Below are positions 45,040-56,999 of a stretch of 64,000 nt of DNA, piece after piece (the stretch's first letter is position 1; the number at the start of each line of letters is the position of its first letter). A program made the translations under genes and the position numbers. Location: NCBI GenBank assembly GCA_015178975.1, contig WHVD01000162.1, forward strand, positions 1-64,000, given 5' to 3'. The stretch is from Hysterangium stoloniferum. Its lineage: Eukaryota; Basidiomycota; Agaricomycetes; Hysterangiales; Hysterangiaceae. A model generated the notes under the pieces. The model saw only the letters and a program-made list of their open reading frames with translations, did no database searches and was not told where the DNA came from.

Positions 45040-46910
45040 GATGGGTCAAATGTTTTGTGGTAGAAAAGTATTCCAGGTTTTTGTGATCTGTTACAACATC
45101 AATAGGAGTTCCCAAGCCTTCCAAATAGTGTCACCACACTTTGAAAGCTGAAAGGATTTCCAGGAGTTCCTTATCATGAATGTCGTAGTTGAGCTCTGCT
45201 CCAGTGAAAGTCTGGGACAGAAAAGCCACGGGGTGGACTTCTCTGTCAGAGTCCTGGATAGACAGAATGGCTTCAAGTGCATAATCCGAGGCATCCGTTT
45301 CGACAATGAGTGAGAAGAAGTCCGGTTTCCAATGCAACAGAATAGGAGCTGAAGAAAAAGAATTCTTTAAAAGATTGAAAGCTTTTTGACGCTTATTGTT
45401 AAATTCCATGGAGTGTCCTTAGGTGTAAGATGGGTAAGGGGTACCGTGATGTCGGAATATCCACAGATAAACTGTCGGTAAAAATTGGCAAAGCCGAGGA
45501 AGGATTGTATATCTTTAACTTTTCAGGGTTCAGGCCAATCTTTGATGACTTGCACTTTAGTTTCGTCCATGTGGAGTCCATCGGGTCCCATAATGAAACC
45601 TAGGTATTCCATGGAGTCCATGTCAAAAATACATTTTTTACCATTTGTGAATAAACCATGTTGTCTGAGTCTCTGGAGAACTTCACGGACTTGTTTGTCA
45701 TGTTCCGCGGGATTCTCAGAGTAGATAAGAATGTCGTCCAAGTAAACAATGACACATACATCGAGCATGTTGGAGAAAATGTTGTTGATAAAATGCTGAA
45801 AAACAGATGGAGCATTGGTGAGTCCGAAGGGCATCACCAACCACTCGAAGGCCCCATAGCGGGTTCTAAAAGTGGTTTTCCATTCGTCACCCATGGCAAT
45901 CCAGACCAAATGATAGGTGTGTTTGAGATCTATTTTGGTGTAAATCCGGGCATTCTGCGGAGCATCGAGCAGATCAGATATGAGTGGGAGTGGATACTTA
46001 TCCTTTTTAGTGACAGCATTGAGTCCTCTAAAATCAACACATAGTCGAAGGGATCCATCCTTTTTTCTGACAAACAGAACAGGTGCTCCAAAAGGAGACT
46101 TTGAGGGTCTGATAAAACCTATGGACAAATGTTCATCCAGGAAATTGCGAATCGCGGAAAGTTCCGTGGACAAGAGCAGGTAAATATGTCCTAGGGGTGG
46201 CTGGGCTCCATCTTCAAGATCGATTTTTAAGTCGTATTCTCTGTGAGGCAGAAGCCGGTCAGCTTTTTGCTTGCTAAACACATCCGCAAAGTCATGATAT
46301 TTCTCTGGGACACCTTCTAGGTCAGCGGCTTGCTCAGATTCAGATACTGGTGTTGAAAAACGTCCAGTTGCTTCATCAATTTTTAAGTTGATAGTGAATG
46401 CCTGGGACCCGTCCATTTTTGAAGCCCTAATAAAAGCTGCAGCATTAATCAGAGAAATAAACAGAGGTGCTGTGGGTTCCAGGGAAGCCATGAGTGCCAT
46501 AGGGATCACAGGAGTCCTCGAGACTGCAGGTGCCAGGAAGGCCATGGGTGCCATGGAGGCCGAGACAGGTGCAGTTTCCTCGGCTGCCACAGGAGTCCGG
46601 AATGTTATACTGTTAGCTATCCAGTCAATCAACGGATTGTAGCAGGTAAGCCAGTTGTGTCCTAGGACCACCGAGCAACTTGAGTCTAACTGGGTCACAT
46701 AGAAAGTGACCAATTGAGATGGTCCACATGGGAAACAGATGGGTAAATCACAAGCTTGGGTAACAACCGAGTTACTTGTGCCATCAAAGAGGTGGAGGCT
46801 GATGGGATTTATTGAATAAGTTAACAAAGAATTTTTTGGCATGAATTTTGTATCTAAAAAACAATATGAGTCGAGCCTGAATCTATAAGAGCTGAAAAAA
46901 TGAATTTCGG
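45040..46910 (-). pseudogene. E1 protease, reverse transcriptase and RNase H
   Basis: ALIDSGST (aspartic protease active site, about 46890) precedes a one-base shift; the main frame then runs 46842-45523 with DLPICFPCGP and VLGHNWL. RT blocks: GFIRPSKSPFGAPVLFVRKK, DFRGLNAVTKKDKYPLP, AFEWLVMPFGLTNAPSVFQ and the catalytic VYLDDILIYS (about 45735). After a frame change near 45523, RNase H follows at 45409-45131 with VETDASDYALEAILS and ELNYDIHDKELLEI. Homologous throughout to E3. Confidence 0.9.
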
Positions 46911-47041
46911 AATCATATTAGACATAAGTTTAACGAAAAATGAATCAGAATGTGAAAGAGTGGATGCATTGAGATGGGTAAACTCTTGAATGTGCGGAGA
47001 GGCAACACAACCCCCAACCCACATGGAGTCCATGGGGTTGC

Positions 47042-48325
47042 TTAGTCTTTTTTCAAGTCGGAAGCCGGTTTGTCCTTCGATGGGGTTTCCGTGGAGGCCT
47101 TGGCTGTTCGACCCTTAGAAGAGTTTGCTTTTGCCAGCAGACATTCTGGGACTCGATGACCGGGTTTCCCACACAAGAGACAGAGGTTATTGTCCATACG
47201 ACGTTGTCTTTCCTGTGGGGTCAATTTGCCATCGGGTCCGAGTTTGCCTGAGAGGTCGGGTTTTCCGGCTTGCTTGCCAGACTGTTGACCCTTGTTATTG
47301 TCCTTGTTGTTATTGTTGTTGTTGTTGTTGTTAGAAGACTTTTTATCGTTCTTCTTGTCGGATTGTGTGGAGTTTTGGTTGCTGGTTGACGAATTGTTGT
47401 TGTTGTTTTTATTGGCCGTGGACTTGTTTATTTTGTCCACAGAGGTCTCACGGGCAACTTCTGTGCGACATTCCCAATAAGATGCATCCGCGTTTTGAGC
47501 TTTGAGGCACATACGGGACAGGGTTTTTGGCTTTCCATCTTCTCCTTTTGAGACTTCATCTTTAAGGTGGGATGGCAGACCGGCGTAGAATTGGTGGCAG
47601 AGAGCGGGATCGCCCCACTGACAATGAGCTGCAAGATTATTGAATTGGACAATATAGTCCGTGATGTGCTGGATCTCCTTCATATGAAGATTTGTGAGAC
47701 TATTCTCGGCTTCTCCTGTTGGGTCATATGGGCCGAAGTTGGTTTCAAGCTCCTCAACAAAAGCATCCCAATCTTCAAGCCAAAGCGGCTCTTCCTCGGA
47801 AATACCACTAAAAGCCGGTTTGAACCATTTCAACGTGGATCCCGACAAGTATGAAAGTGCATAGTTGACTTTATGGGAGTCTGTGGAGAATGCAGCAGAT
47901 TGATTGTGGAAATTGAAGTGACATTGCATGAGGAAAGTAGAGAGCTTGTTAGGGTTGGAACCCCTAAAGGGTTCTGGAGCATTGACTTTTGACTGTGGAG
48001 GTTCTTGTTCCTTTTTCTTTCATTCTTCGAGCAGGTGTGTCATAAATTTATCTATAGTGCCTGCTAAAAATTCAGACGTAGGATCCTCCAAGTGCAGTCG
48101 TTGACTAGATGGAGGATTTTTGACACCTTTGCCCTTCTCGGGGGCCACGGATTTGTCCTCGTGCTTGGATTCATCCTGGTTTTCCGGGACTTCTTCGATA
48201 CGGGCTTCTTCCATGGGTTCTGACTGGTTTGCAAGCATCTGGCTGGTATACAGAGTTAACGGGGAATGAAGAGTCGACAGTCCAGGTAATGATACCTGTG
48301 CATTCGCTTTCTTTCTTGGTGGCAT
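47042..48325 (-). pseudogene. E1 gag
   Basis: Begins MPPRKKANAQVSLPGLST at 48325. A TGA at about 48017 separates the N-terminal part from the capsid part, which has NKLSTFLMQCHFNFH, YALSYLSGSTLKWFKP and WDAFVEELETNFGPYD. A poly-asparagine tract and a zinc knuckle CLLCGKPGHRVPEC follow. E2 has Gly where the stop is. A gypsy gag of about 425 residues forming the particle shell. Confidence 0.9.
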
Positions 48326-48361
48326 ATTGAAAACAATCTGCGAGTTTCAGTCAGAAAATAC

Positions 48362-49097
48362 TGTTAGGATACATACAGGGTGGAAACCCGCGGAATATCC
48401 AGTAGGACTTGGCTTCAGCTTATAGGCTGCACCCTCGCTAGATCGTGTTGTCCAATTTCAGACAGGTGGATGGGAATCCCAGGGAGTCTGGGCGGGGGTC
48501 GTGGTCGAGAGGTAGTAGATCGGAGGTCATGGGTCGAGAGGTCGTGAGTGGTGAAAGAGATAGATGCACTGGAGCCTGTGGGCTCCGACTAGCGTAAGCA
48601 GTGTAATTCAAGTAGGAGTTTAGAGCGGAAAATGCATTAGATTACTGGGGGGAATCTAAGCCGATTTTCTGACTGGATTGTATGTACAACATCTGCCAGT
48701 TTAAATAGACCGTGGAGTGAATGTCATACCGAATCCAGTAATAATGAAACGAAATGAGCAAAACATAAAACAGGAATAGTAAACACCAATTTGGTGTTAG
48801 GAATGGGACGGAACAGAGCAGAGTCCGAATTGTGACAGGTCATTTGACTAAAACAGGAACGGGGCTCAGTTAGAGGGATGATGGGTTTTCTGAGCGGGGT
48901 CCGGTGACTGATGTGCGGGACGAGGTCGGAAATAGACATAGACGGAGTACAGTGGGTTTTCCGGTGACCAAAACACAACGTAACAAAGATGAATGTAGAT
49001 GAGTCTGACTTACGGAGTCCAGTGGGAATTCCAGTGAACTGATAATTTGTGCGTATAAGTTAGTGCCTGGAGTCCAGTGGGATTTCCAGTTGTAACA
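48362..49097 (-). repeat. E1 5' LTR
   Basis: 736 bp. On the minus strand a TATTTAAA box lies 25-30 bp before CCAGTCAGAAAAT, the likely RNA start and self-primer. The shared LTR module (GCAGCCTATAAGCTGAAGCC) is at about 48406-48440. Confidence 0.93.
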
Positions 49098-49674
49098 GAG
49101 AGTCCATGTATGCTCGTGGATGCTCTAGCCCACAAGAAGTATGCACATGTCACAGTAGTAGTCACACGAGAGAAACTTAGACACTTTTCAACCCCGACAA
49201 CCATCACCTACAAGATGCAAGTACTGGTTTGGGGTATTGTCTAACAAGACTCTTTCTCTTTCTCTCTCTCTCTCTCTCTCATCTCCAATTATCCATAACA
49301 ACTCTTCACACTGAAATAGTCGAAGTGCGTTATTACTAATTGGCTCAACTTCAAGTTATCACTTCGCACGGTAAGAACATCCAGCATTGCTCACTTCTCT
49401 AGATTATTCTTCCCTTCTCATGATAAACTCCTTCCCTTATCTACTCAGCTATCAGGCCAACTAGCTACACAGTCAGATCACACTGTAAGGTCAATCCACC
49501 CTTGTAATTATCTATCAATCACACCTTGAAGGTTGATTGTAATCTACAATTTTACTATCTAAAACTACTAGTCAATCATTCTTCACACTATTGTTAGTTG
49601 ATAACAATTGCATATTGAGTGGTAAACTACTCAACCCTTTACAGGAAGACATAGTTAATGAAAATCATGATAAA
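49098..49674. other. No recognised gene; TC microsatellite
   Basis: A TC/TCTT repeat at about 49249-49280. Otherwise unremarkable. Confidence 0.5.
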
Positions 49675-49802
49675 TGTTAAAAGTGTAGAAAATGAATGGC
49701 CAGACTAGGGATTGAACCCAGGGCTTCTGCATATATAGCAGGGGTATTAACCATTACACCACCTGACCCTGGGAAACACTGCTAGCATTACTCAATCTAA
49801 CA
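49675..49802 (-). mobile_element. Solo LTR of the tRNA-bearing TRIM
   Basis: 128 bp, TGTTAAAAG...TCTAACA, perfect TSD ataaa (49670-49674, 49803-49807). The tRNA-like unit is at 49697-49768 on the minus strand with A and B boxes intact. The TSD proves that the whole 128-bp unit, not just the tRNA part, was integrated as an LTR. Confidence 0.93.
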
Positions 49803-51364
49803 ATAAATGGAAATGTAGTGCAGTTCAGAAGAACTGCCGTCGATAGACCAACTCGAAAGGTTCTGCACAATCTAACGATGAGGTAGTACATTGCCTGAAG
49901 ACGGTGCCCTGTCTCACCTTAGTCAGCACCCTCTGATCCCGTAGCTCTCTTTGTTCGCAATGGCTCAGTAGTAAGGTATAATCAGGCAAACCGGCACCTA
50001 GTCGGGCCGACAGGCCTGATTAGGATATTCGGATTTTTCCGACATCCAATCAATGCTTCTTCTGCGGCTGTGGTAAGCCATATGCGATGAGGGATCTCAG
50101 CCAGATTCTCTAGATCCGTAAATAAATAAAAAGAATCTCATCCACACCTTGTTTTCGGGAGATAGCTATGAGCTTCTTTAGATTCAGCGTTTAAGTTTCA
50201 GCGAGAAGGAGGAATAGGGCACGGTGCTAATAGTTCAATTGGAATGTGTATTTCCCATCATCTGATCTTGTAAGTTGGCATAAGTTAACATAGTAACTCA
50301 AATTTCCATCATTCAGATTTTTGGCACGGTCTATTTAAGCGAAACTCACGTCTGTCCTATTTAAGTGAAAGTCACATCTGTCCTGTCAAGACACCGTCTG
50401 TTCTCAAGCTCTGGCTACACTGGTTACGTTAGACACCTGTTTTCCACTGCCAGCGGAAGCTTTTCTCTCTTGTCAAGAGCAGAGCCTATACGATTCCCTT
50501 CCCTGCGGGTCGTAGGAGCTGTTCATGGCTCTGGGGACTTCGATTTAAAATGATCTACGCCTTAAACACATTGTATCTGTCCCATCATATTTCTTCCCAT
50601 GCCTTAAACTGAGTGGAGGTATATTTATAAAAGATAGAACTGCTAAGATGGCCTAACCAGTGATGGAATGGCAATAATGGTTAACACTGATTTCCTGGTA
50701 AGAATAAATCCTTGCAGTGCCTTACTTCTAAGGTCTAGGAATCTCGACAAACACAAACACACAGGCCACTGGCATAGGATACATCACACCTTTGATTAAA
50801 TAAAAGCGCAAAGTTGGTTTTGGAGACAGCTGCCACGCGGAAATGGAATGACAGTTGAACAGAATGTCCTAGACCTATTTCGGAACAATTCGTGCCAGGT
50901 GTGAACTTGATCAGCCAATATCAAATGATATCTTGGCCGTTATAATTATAATTTTCAAGCACAGGATAGTTACAAGGCGGTTTCTATGTGTTATTTGGGA
51001 CTTAAATTGAAATTGTACTGGCTGTTCGTTGTCAGTCGCTGTCTTATCGAACCAAGTAGAACATCGATCGAATGGCTGGGCGTCTTTTTGCGTGCAATTG
51101 GTTAACACAGAAGTTTGCAACCGTAAAACTTCGCAAGTTTTATTCGTTTATGTTATTTATATGTCAGTGTAAAACAATTTACTGCTGTGCAATTGGCTGT
51201 CTGCATGTGATATAGTTCTGGTATAGAGTACTCACTGGGTTAAGTACCAGTACAGATTACATCGGCCAGTCAGATACCAACACCGCACTACTACGTGCAT
51301 ATGAATATATATAAGGATCTTTGGCAGACATTCTCAGAGATCTAACCTCTTTCTTTCCTTAAAG
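49803..51364. other. No recognised gene; upstream region of G2
   Basis: No domain found in the short frames. A TATATATAAGG sequence at about 51307-51317, some 50 bp before the G2 start, is a likely TATA box. Confidence 0.45.
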
Positions 51365-54250
51365 ATGGACTTCACACCCATTTTTCAGCAGCTAGTAGAG
51401 GCACCTCCCGAAGCAAATGCCGCGGTTGGCGTTCTGATCGGAGTGATTAAGGCGGTGGCAGTAAGTGGCGGCCATCGACGGCTACAAATATCTCAGACCG
51501 GAACAAAAGCTGATGCTACGATAAGGTGGAAAAATACAATAACGTGAACCTAAACCTCCTCATCCATGAAGCTGCGACTCGCCTTGTCATCATAGCAGAG
51601 TATACCCATGGTCAGTGGGATCATGCACCTGGCGAATTAAAGGCCTGTTTAGATGAATTTACCGAGTAAGCAAATATAATTTTTCACTTATAGCATTTTC
51701 GTTCAATATATCGACATTTCATGGAGGTTTTTACAAAAACTCCTGAAGGTGGCAAAAAAGAGCCTCACCTCCTCCTGGGGTTCTGTACTTCGGTATCGCA
51801 CTCGTGAGCAACAGATAATGTGTCTGGCCGACGAATTAAGGAATTTCGAATATCCGATCTTCGTAATTTTTCCCGTTTTAATGTCTGAAGAAGAAATACT
51901 GAAACTTCATTTGAAGCTGGCGATTAGACTCAATACATTACTCACCATGAACGAAGTGTTGTCCAGATTGGCGTCCCGTGCAGATGTGCGCCTCTTGGCG
52001 AATTCGAACTCGCCACTTGCTCTGATGGGTAGAAACACCATAATGGCTGAATTGGCTGGAACTGACGTACACATCCCGGGTTATAAATGTGCGTGTTGTC
52101 CCACACTGACTAAATAACCTTCAGCTGGTATACTACATCAAAGAAGAATTTACGGATATTCGGCTGATTTGCCCAGACCATTCTCCTCTTCCTGAAAAAG
52201 CACCTGACTACCTAGGTGTATCCGTTACATTGCATGAAGCACATCACAAAAGTGGCCGCGCCTTCATTGTCAAAAAGTATGAAGGACACGGCAAAAACGA
52301 AAGTCAGGAGAGAAAACAGAAAACCGTTAGTCCGAGCTAGATCGAATTCTTATAGCTACTTACCCTTATCGAGGTAGTTTCTAAATATGCTGAATTATTA
52401 CAAAACGTCTTGGTATTAAAATTCGCTAATTTGTTGTTTTCCGACATTCCAAACAAGATGATAATAAACAGGGATCCTAATAACCTTCAGCTGATTGGAT
52501 TCGGTTCTTGGAATGATGACATCCCCTTTCACGTCTATCAATGCCCACAGAATAATGTGGAGCGCTTCCAGGATTGGCTCACTAGAACCATTGGGTCGTG
52601 TCCGACGGAAACTATAGAAGGACTGTATCACATGGTATGACTGGCATGAAACACTATTAGTGGAACTGAAGCTATCATGACTCATTAGAAGGAGTCTTTC
52701 GAGGTCAATTCAGTGACAATCGGCTTCTATCCTGTATATGAACTTACCTGTGTGCTTTAGCAATTAATTGATTTTCAACTTCGGCGAAAAATTCGCTGCG
52801 CACTCCCTCTAGTAAGTCTATCTCTTGGATTATGAGCTGCTCCACAATTATTCTAGTTTTCTTCAGGTGTAGTGGGAAGGCATATGTGGGGTGGTAAGTC
52901 ACAATGGTCGCTCATATACAGCGGGGAATATACAGACGGCCTACCAGACGTGGTATCCAATTTGTCCTCTATTCCTCCTACATAATTAACTACTTATGGC
53001 CTTAATTTACAGACAGAAACTGCACTTGGGTATAGTGATATTGACATTGTATCCGACTTGTAGGTATAACCTCTCATTAAAGTATCCACCTGACTAGCAT
53101 CAATAGTCGGCCTCAGAAAGGCATCAGCATTATATGTGGATTTTTGGCGGGAGCCCTGTATTGGATGTCAGACACTGCCACCAACATTCACTCTGTTGTC
53201 ACTATTGATCGTCAGATGACTATTGAAGATGTCGGCAAGTCGTTATTTGCTCATCAGTGGCTGGGACCAGTAAGAGCGTTGGTCCAATGTGATGTTCCCA
53301 TTGCTCTGGGTGATATAGGGTATATTCCCAATGCATCTTCCAGAGAGATCTGGAAATTTCAGGTCCTCGGAAACATCCATAATCTCATGCTCGAGCTTCC
53401 TCTTGCGTCTAATTCAATATGTCCGTACAAACTTCGACCAGCAGACGCCCCACGTTGGGAATATGAGGAGTGTAATAAGCCAATACTTCCCGAGCCTGAT
53501 ATTATCACTTTTGAAGGCAGGCCAGTGTATAAAAGGTATGTTATGGACACCTTAGCTTTGTCTGTGACATCTTGATGTTACTTCAATAGATACACCTTGA
53601 CCTACGATGGTCGGCCTGCCACGTCGGTGATGAACTACCACTACAGTTGGATAAGCCCAAGTGAAGTATGGAAGTTCTTCTCACGTCATGTCCTACAATT
53701 TGTCAGTGATCACAATTTATCCATATCTCCCTACGAGCTGCGACTTGGTAAGGCCTGAGGGATATCTACATCTCATATTATTATTGAACTTCTCAAAGCA
53801 ACGCTTGTTAATGTGGAATCTGGATATTTATTGGAACTTGATAAAGGGTGTGTAAAACTCTTGTCCTACGAAATTACATTTTCTTAAACTATTCCACTAG
53901 GGACATTGCGCCCCCTTGGGATGAAAGCTGCACATCGGAGGTGGCGTCTGTTCCCATTCACCACTGCCAGCCACCAACGGTATATGTGTTTGAACCCCTT
54001 GAAGAATGCGTGTTTAAATGCTCAGGGGAGCCTGTCGTTTCCAAAATAATACGAGCATCGTTCTCTCCCGAACCGGACTGGATCCATGAGTCACCATGGC
54101 CAGTGAATACGGAGAATCGCGATGGATTTACTTTGACCAACAATGAAGAGTGAGTGCCAAACGAGGGTTTGTTGACGTAGACTGACGCTGCCACTATGTT
54201 GAAGTTACCTGATTGAGTATTACCAGCTCCCAATGGGTACAGCGGCGTGA
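51365..54250 (+). CDS. G2, multi-exon host-like gene, paralogue of G1 (function unknown)
   Basis: Starts MDFTPIFQQLVEAPPEANAA at 51365 after a TATA box; exon 1 ends 51460 (GTAAGT), exon 2 starts near 51526 (VEKYNNVNLNLLIHEAATRL). Later exons give LAIRLNTLLTMNEVL, APDYLGVSVTLHEAHHKSG, AFIVKKYEGHGK (kinase-like VAxK strand), NNLQLIGFGSWNDDIPFHVY, QWSLIYSGEYTDGLPD, then the long exon around 53144-53575 and the last exon ending YYQLPMGTAA with TGA at 54250. Clean GT-AG introns of 50-70 bp at positions matching G1. No HRD or DFG motif, so if a kinase fold is present it is probably a pseudokinase. Likely functional; length about 750 residues. Intron limits are estimates. Confidence 0.72.
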
Positions 54251-55799
54251 CCTCAAACAAGGCAATAATTGGCCCATAAAAAAAGATGAATACGAACTAA
54301 TCTCAAATTGGCTGCGGTTATGAAAAATCGTTTCAATTGCTAATTGTTTGCGTGGGTAGGAGGAAGGTATACGTGCGTAGTGTCGCGTAGGTGAGCCTTA
54401 GGAGTGGATAGGGATTATTGTACTTTGTATTATTGTGCGACCAACTCTTATCTATCATCAATATTAACCTTTTTAAGGTATTGGTATTGGTCGCCTGTGA
54501 ATAATATTCAGGAAAATAGGGCGTCATTTAGTAGTGTGCCTCGTGCTCCATCTGGCTGTCTTGGTGTACAGCAAGTCAAACACTATCTTCGATGCCCTTA
54601 TTCATTGACCTCTATAGATATTATCATAAATATATGCAGCTCACGGTAGTATAGGGAAGTTTAGAACCATGGCTGGGAGGATGACTAAATAAAAATATAT
54701 CACTTTCAGTCATGGGGGAAATAGCAAATATATTGCTGGCTACCTAAATAAGACATAACTAAAGAACGAATAAATGGCACTAGTATCTGAGGTAGATAAT
54801 TGGAGTTACACTTCAGTTATACGGGGGATGGCAAGCTGACATGTGACATCGTCTTAAGTTTATGGATCAGATAAAGTAGACCAAAGGCGGAAGAAAAACA
54901 GATGAGAGTGTGATATCGGAGTTAATGGTAAGCAATCGGCAACGATTGAGATAAGAGAATGACGAGGATTGTTTGGTTGTAATCTCTAACATGTAAGTAA
55001 ATACCTAGATTGTTGTAGTAAGGGGCTATCGCATGCTCACGATCACAAGAGCAACAATGACCGTTACAATTTTTTCGATTTCAAGGAGTGCAATGGTGAG
55101 GAGCGTTCAAAACAATGGCACGAACACTGTGGTTGTACTCTGTCATGGATGAAGTTGGTTTACCCGCGACTGCAATCAGCCTTTGCTATGGAATGGCAAT
55201 TGAGGTGCAGTATCTCCGATAAAGAACATGAAAAGCAATGCACGAGTAAAACATATCGACATATAACATCATTACAGCATGGGGATATCGATCCAATGTC
55301 TTGCCCCCTCTTCGTCTATGTGAATCCGAGGAGAACGCTTAGCCAGGAGGAGTGTTGAATTTAGGCTTACGCGTCGCTCACTCGGAGCCGACCGGTTGCT
55401 ATATAAGGTAGTCGACCATAGTAGAAACACCTCAGTCCATTACCTTACCTACAATGTGACTGAGGTGAGTTAAGATCCTAAGCTACTCGCCTTACTGTAA
55501 CTAATAGTTGTTTATTAGTTAAACTACTATTAGGTACATAATATATCAATCTGTTACCTTACCTACAACATGACTGAGTTAAACTACTATTAGGTTCTTG
55601 AGGTTCCTTTTTTCAAAATAGATGTGTATAGTTTTCACTTGAACATTTTCAAATTCCCAACGGTATGTAAGACATGATAGTGATCGGAAAGTCCCGGCCT
55701 CAGACCCTGCATTCAAGTCACAAGCTGGGCGTGAAAGCCCAGGCCAAGCCAAGCCAAGCTTGTTGAAGCCAAGATTCTCTGAGCTTACAAAATGAAGCA
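54251..55799. other. No recognised gene
   Basis: A TATATAAGG sequence occurs at 55401-55409 and two short direct repeats (TTACCTTACCTACAA; TTAAACTACTATTAGG) occur within 55438-55600. The small frame at 55149-55358 has no recognised domain. Confidence 0.4.
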
Positions 55800-56110
55800 T
55801 GATATGGAGAACAACCCATCAAAGTAAATGCATGGAAGTGCACCTGGTGGCTTTCCTCCAAACTTTCACCAGGCCTGAGCTCAATTATGATGTCTATGTT
55901 AAAAGTGTAGAAAAAAAATGAATGGCCAGACAGGGAATTGAACCCAGTGCTTCTGACTATATACATAGCAAGGGTGTTACCACTACACCACCTGACCCTG
56001 GAAACAATGCTAGCATTACACAATTTAACAGTCCACAACAAGGAACTTGTTGCAATATTTGAAGCCTTTAAAGCATGGCATTACTACTCAGTTGTAAAGT
56101 CTCAGTCGAC
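55800..56110 (+). pseudogene. Gypsy RNase H fragment, split by a TRIM solo LTR
   Basis: HLVAFLQTFTRPELNYDV before 55896 and HNKELVAIFEAFKAWHYYS after 56031: the HPVAFLS...ELNYxVHDKELLAI block of gypsy RNase H. No other pol part is adjacent. Confidence 0.8.
55897..56030 (-). mobile_element. Solo LTR of the tRNA-bearing TRIM
   Basis: 134 bp, TGTTAAAAG...ATTTAACA, flanks gtcta and gtcca (one base apart). Its removal restores the RNase H frame (YDVHNKEL), showing that the left duplicate mutated. The tRNA-like unit (55923-55997, minus) has an altered anticodon arm but intact T arm. Confidence 0.9.
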
Positions 56111-56257
56111 ATGAGTTAAGGAATTGACTGAGGTTTGCTGGTTGAGCAGCTCATAATTTATAATAGTCCAAGAGTCTGAGAAAAAATAGAAATCGTACAA
56201 TGTCTTGAATTGGTATCACAAGTGCACACAAGGCACTTATTAGACTTGAGACATGTA

Positions 56258-56998
56258 TTAAGCTTTGATCCATACTTTGATTAGGCACACATTAGGCTTT
56301 GATCCCGATCCATAACACTGCTCAATGGATTCGCAAATATGGAGTGCAATGCATTGTTGTTCATGCGCATGACATGGCAGCTGTTTAGTGAACATATCAG
56401 CGAGATTCTCTGAGGAAGCAAGGTGGCCTATTTCTACATCACCATCTGCAACTTGTTCATGAATATAGTGATAGCAAATGTCAATATGTTTGACCCTGGA
56501 ATTGTGTTTTGCATTCTTCATTAGCAAAACCCCCCCTGTGTTATCATTCCAAAGGATTGCTGGGTGTGGTTGGGGGTATCCAACTTCATCCATTGCTGAG
56601 TACATCCAAAGTATCTGTTTCATTGCCCTGGTTAGAGCCATATATTCTGCCTCAGTAGTTGAAAGTGCAATGGTAGGTTGGTACTGCATCCCCCACACAG
56701 TGGGTCCACCTGCTTGGATAAAAATGTGCTTGGACCATGAGTGGCAGTTGTTGTGGTCCCCACCATAATCAGTGTTGACATATCTTATTGGTTTGAGGTC
56801 CTTATATTTTCCCCTGTATGTGATTTTATAGTTGAGTGTTCCCTTGAGATACCAAAGGACATGTGTGAGGGCATTCCAGTGGGTGCAGCCTGGGTTAGAG
56901 GAAAATATGCTGAGTATAGATACTACATAGGATAGATCCAGTCATGTAGCAACTTGAGTGTACATTATTGACCCAAGCAGTTCACAGTAGGGTTTATC
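56258..56998 (-). pseudogene. Copia RT/RNase H C-terminal fragment
   Basis: ADKPYCELLGSIMYTQVAT near 56990, then WGMQYQPTIALSTTEAEYMA, LWNDNTGGVLL, KHNSRVKHIDICYHYIHEQV and ENLADMFTKQLP. This is the copia RNase H end of pol, where H-I-D-x-R-Y/C-H and T-K-x-L are diagnostic. It abuts a gypsy gag at 57000 without LTR or TSD. Confidence 0.88.
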
Positions 56999-56999
56999 A

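Larger units (their letters stand above)
40432..49097 (-). mobile_element. Full-length Ty3/gypsy chromovirus E1 (family C LTRs)
   Basis: LTRs at 40432-41924 and 48362-49097, both TGTTAGGATAC...GTAACA or close to it on the plus strand, TSD gagag (40427-40431, 49098-49102). On the minus strand: 5' LTR, gag, protease-RT-RNase H, integrase, chromodomain, a long 3' region with an opposite-strand gene, purine tract (AAAGGGAGGGTAC) and 3' LTR. The first bases after the 5' LTR (ATTTTCTGACTG) complement a site in the LTR itself, suggesting self-priming as in Tf1/sushi elements. Several stops and frameshifts mean it cannot move on its own. Confidence 0.95.

Noticed and set aside
47292-47480. Leucine-rich plus-strand frame as a membrane protein
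   Set aside because: It is the reverse complement of the poly-asparagine codons in E1 gag.
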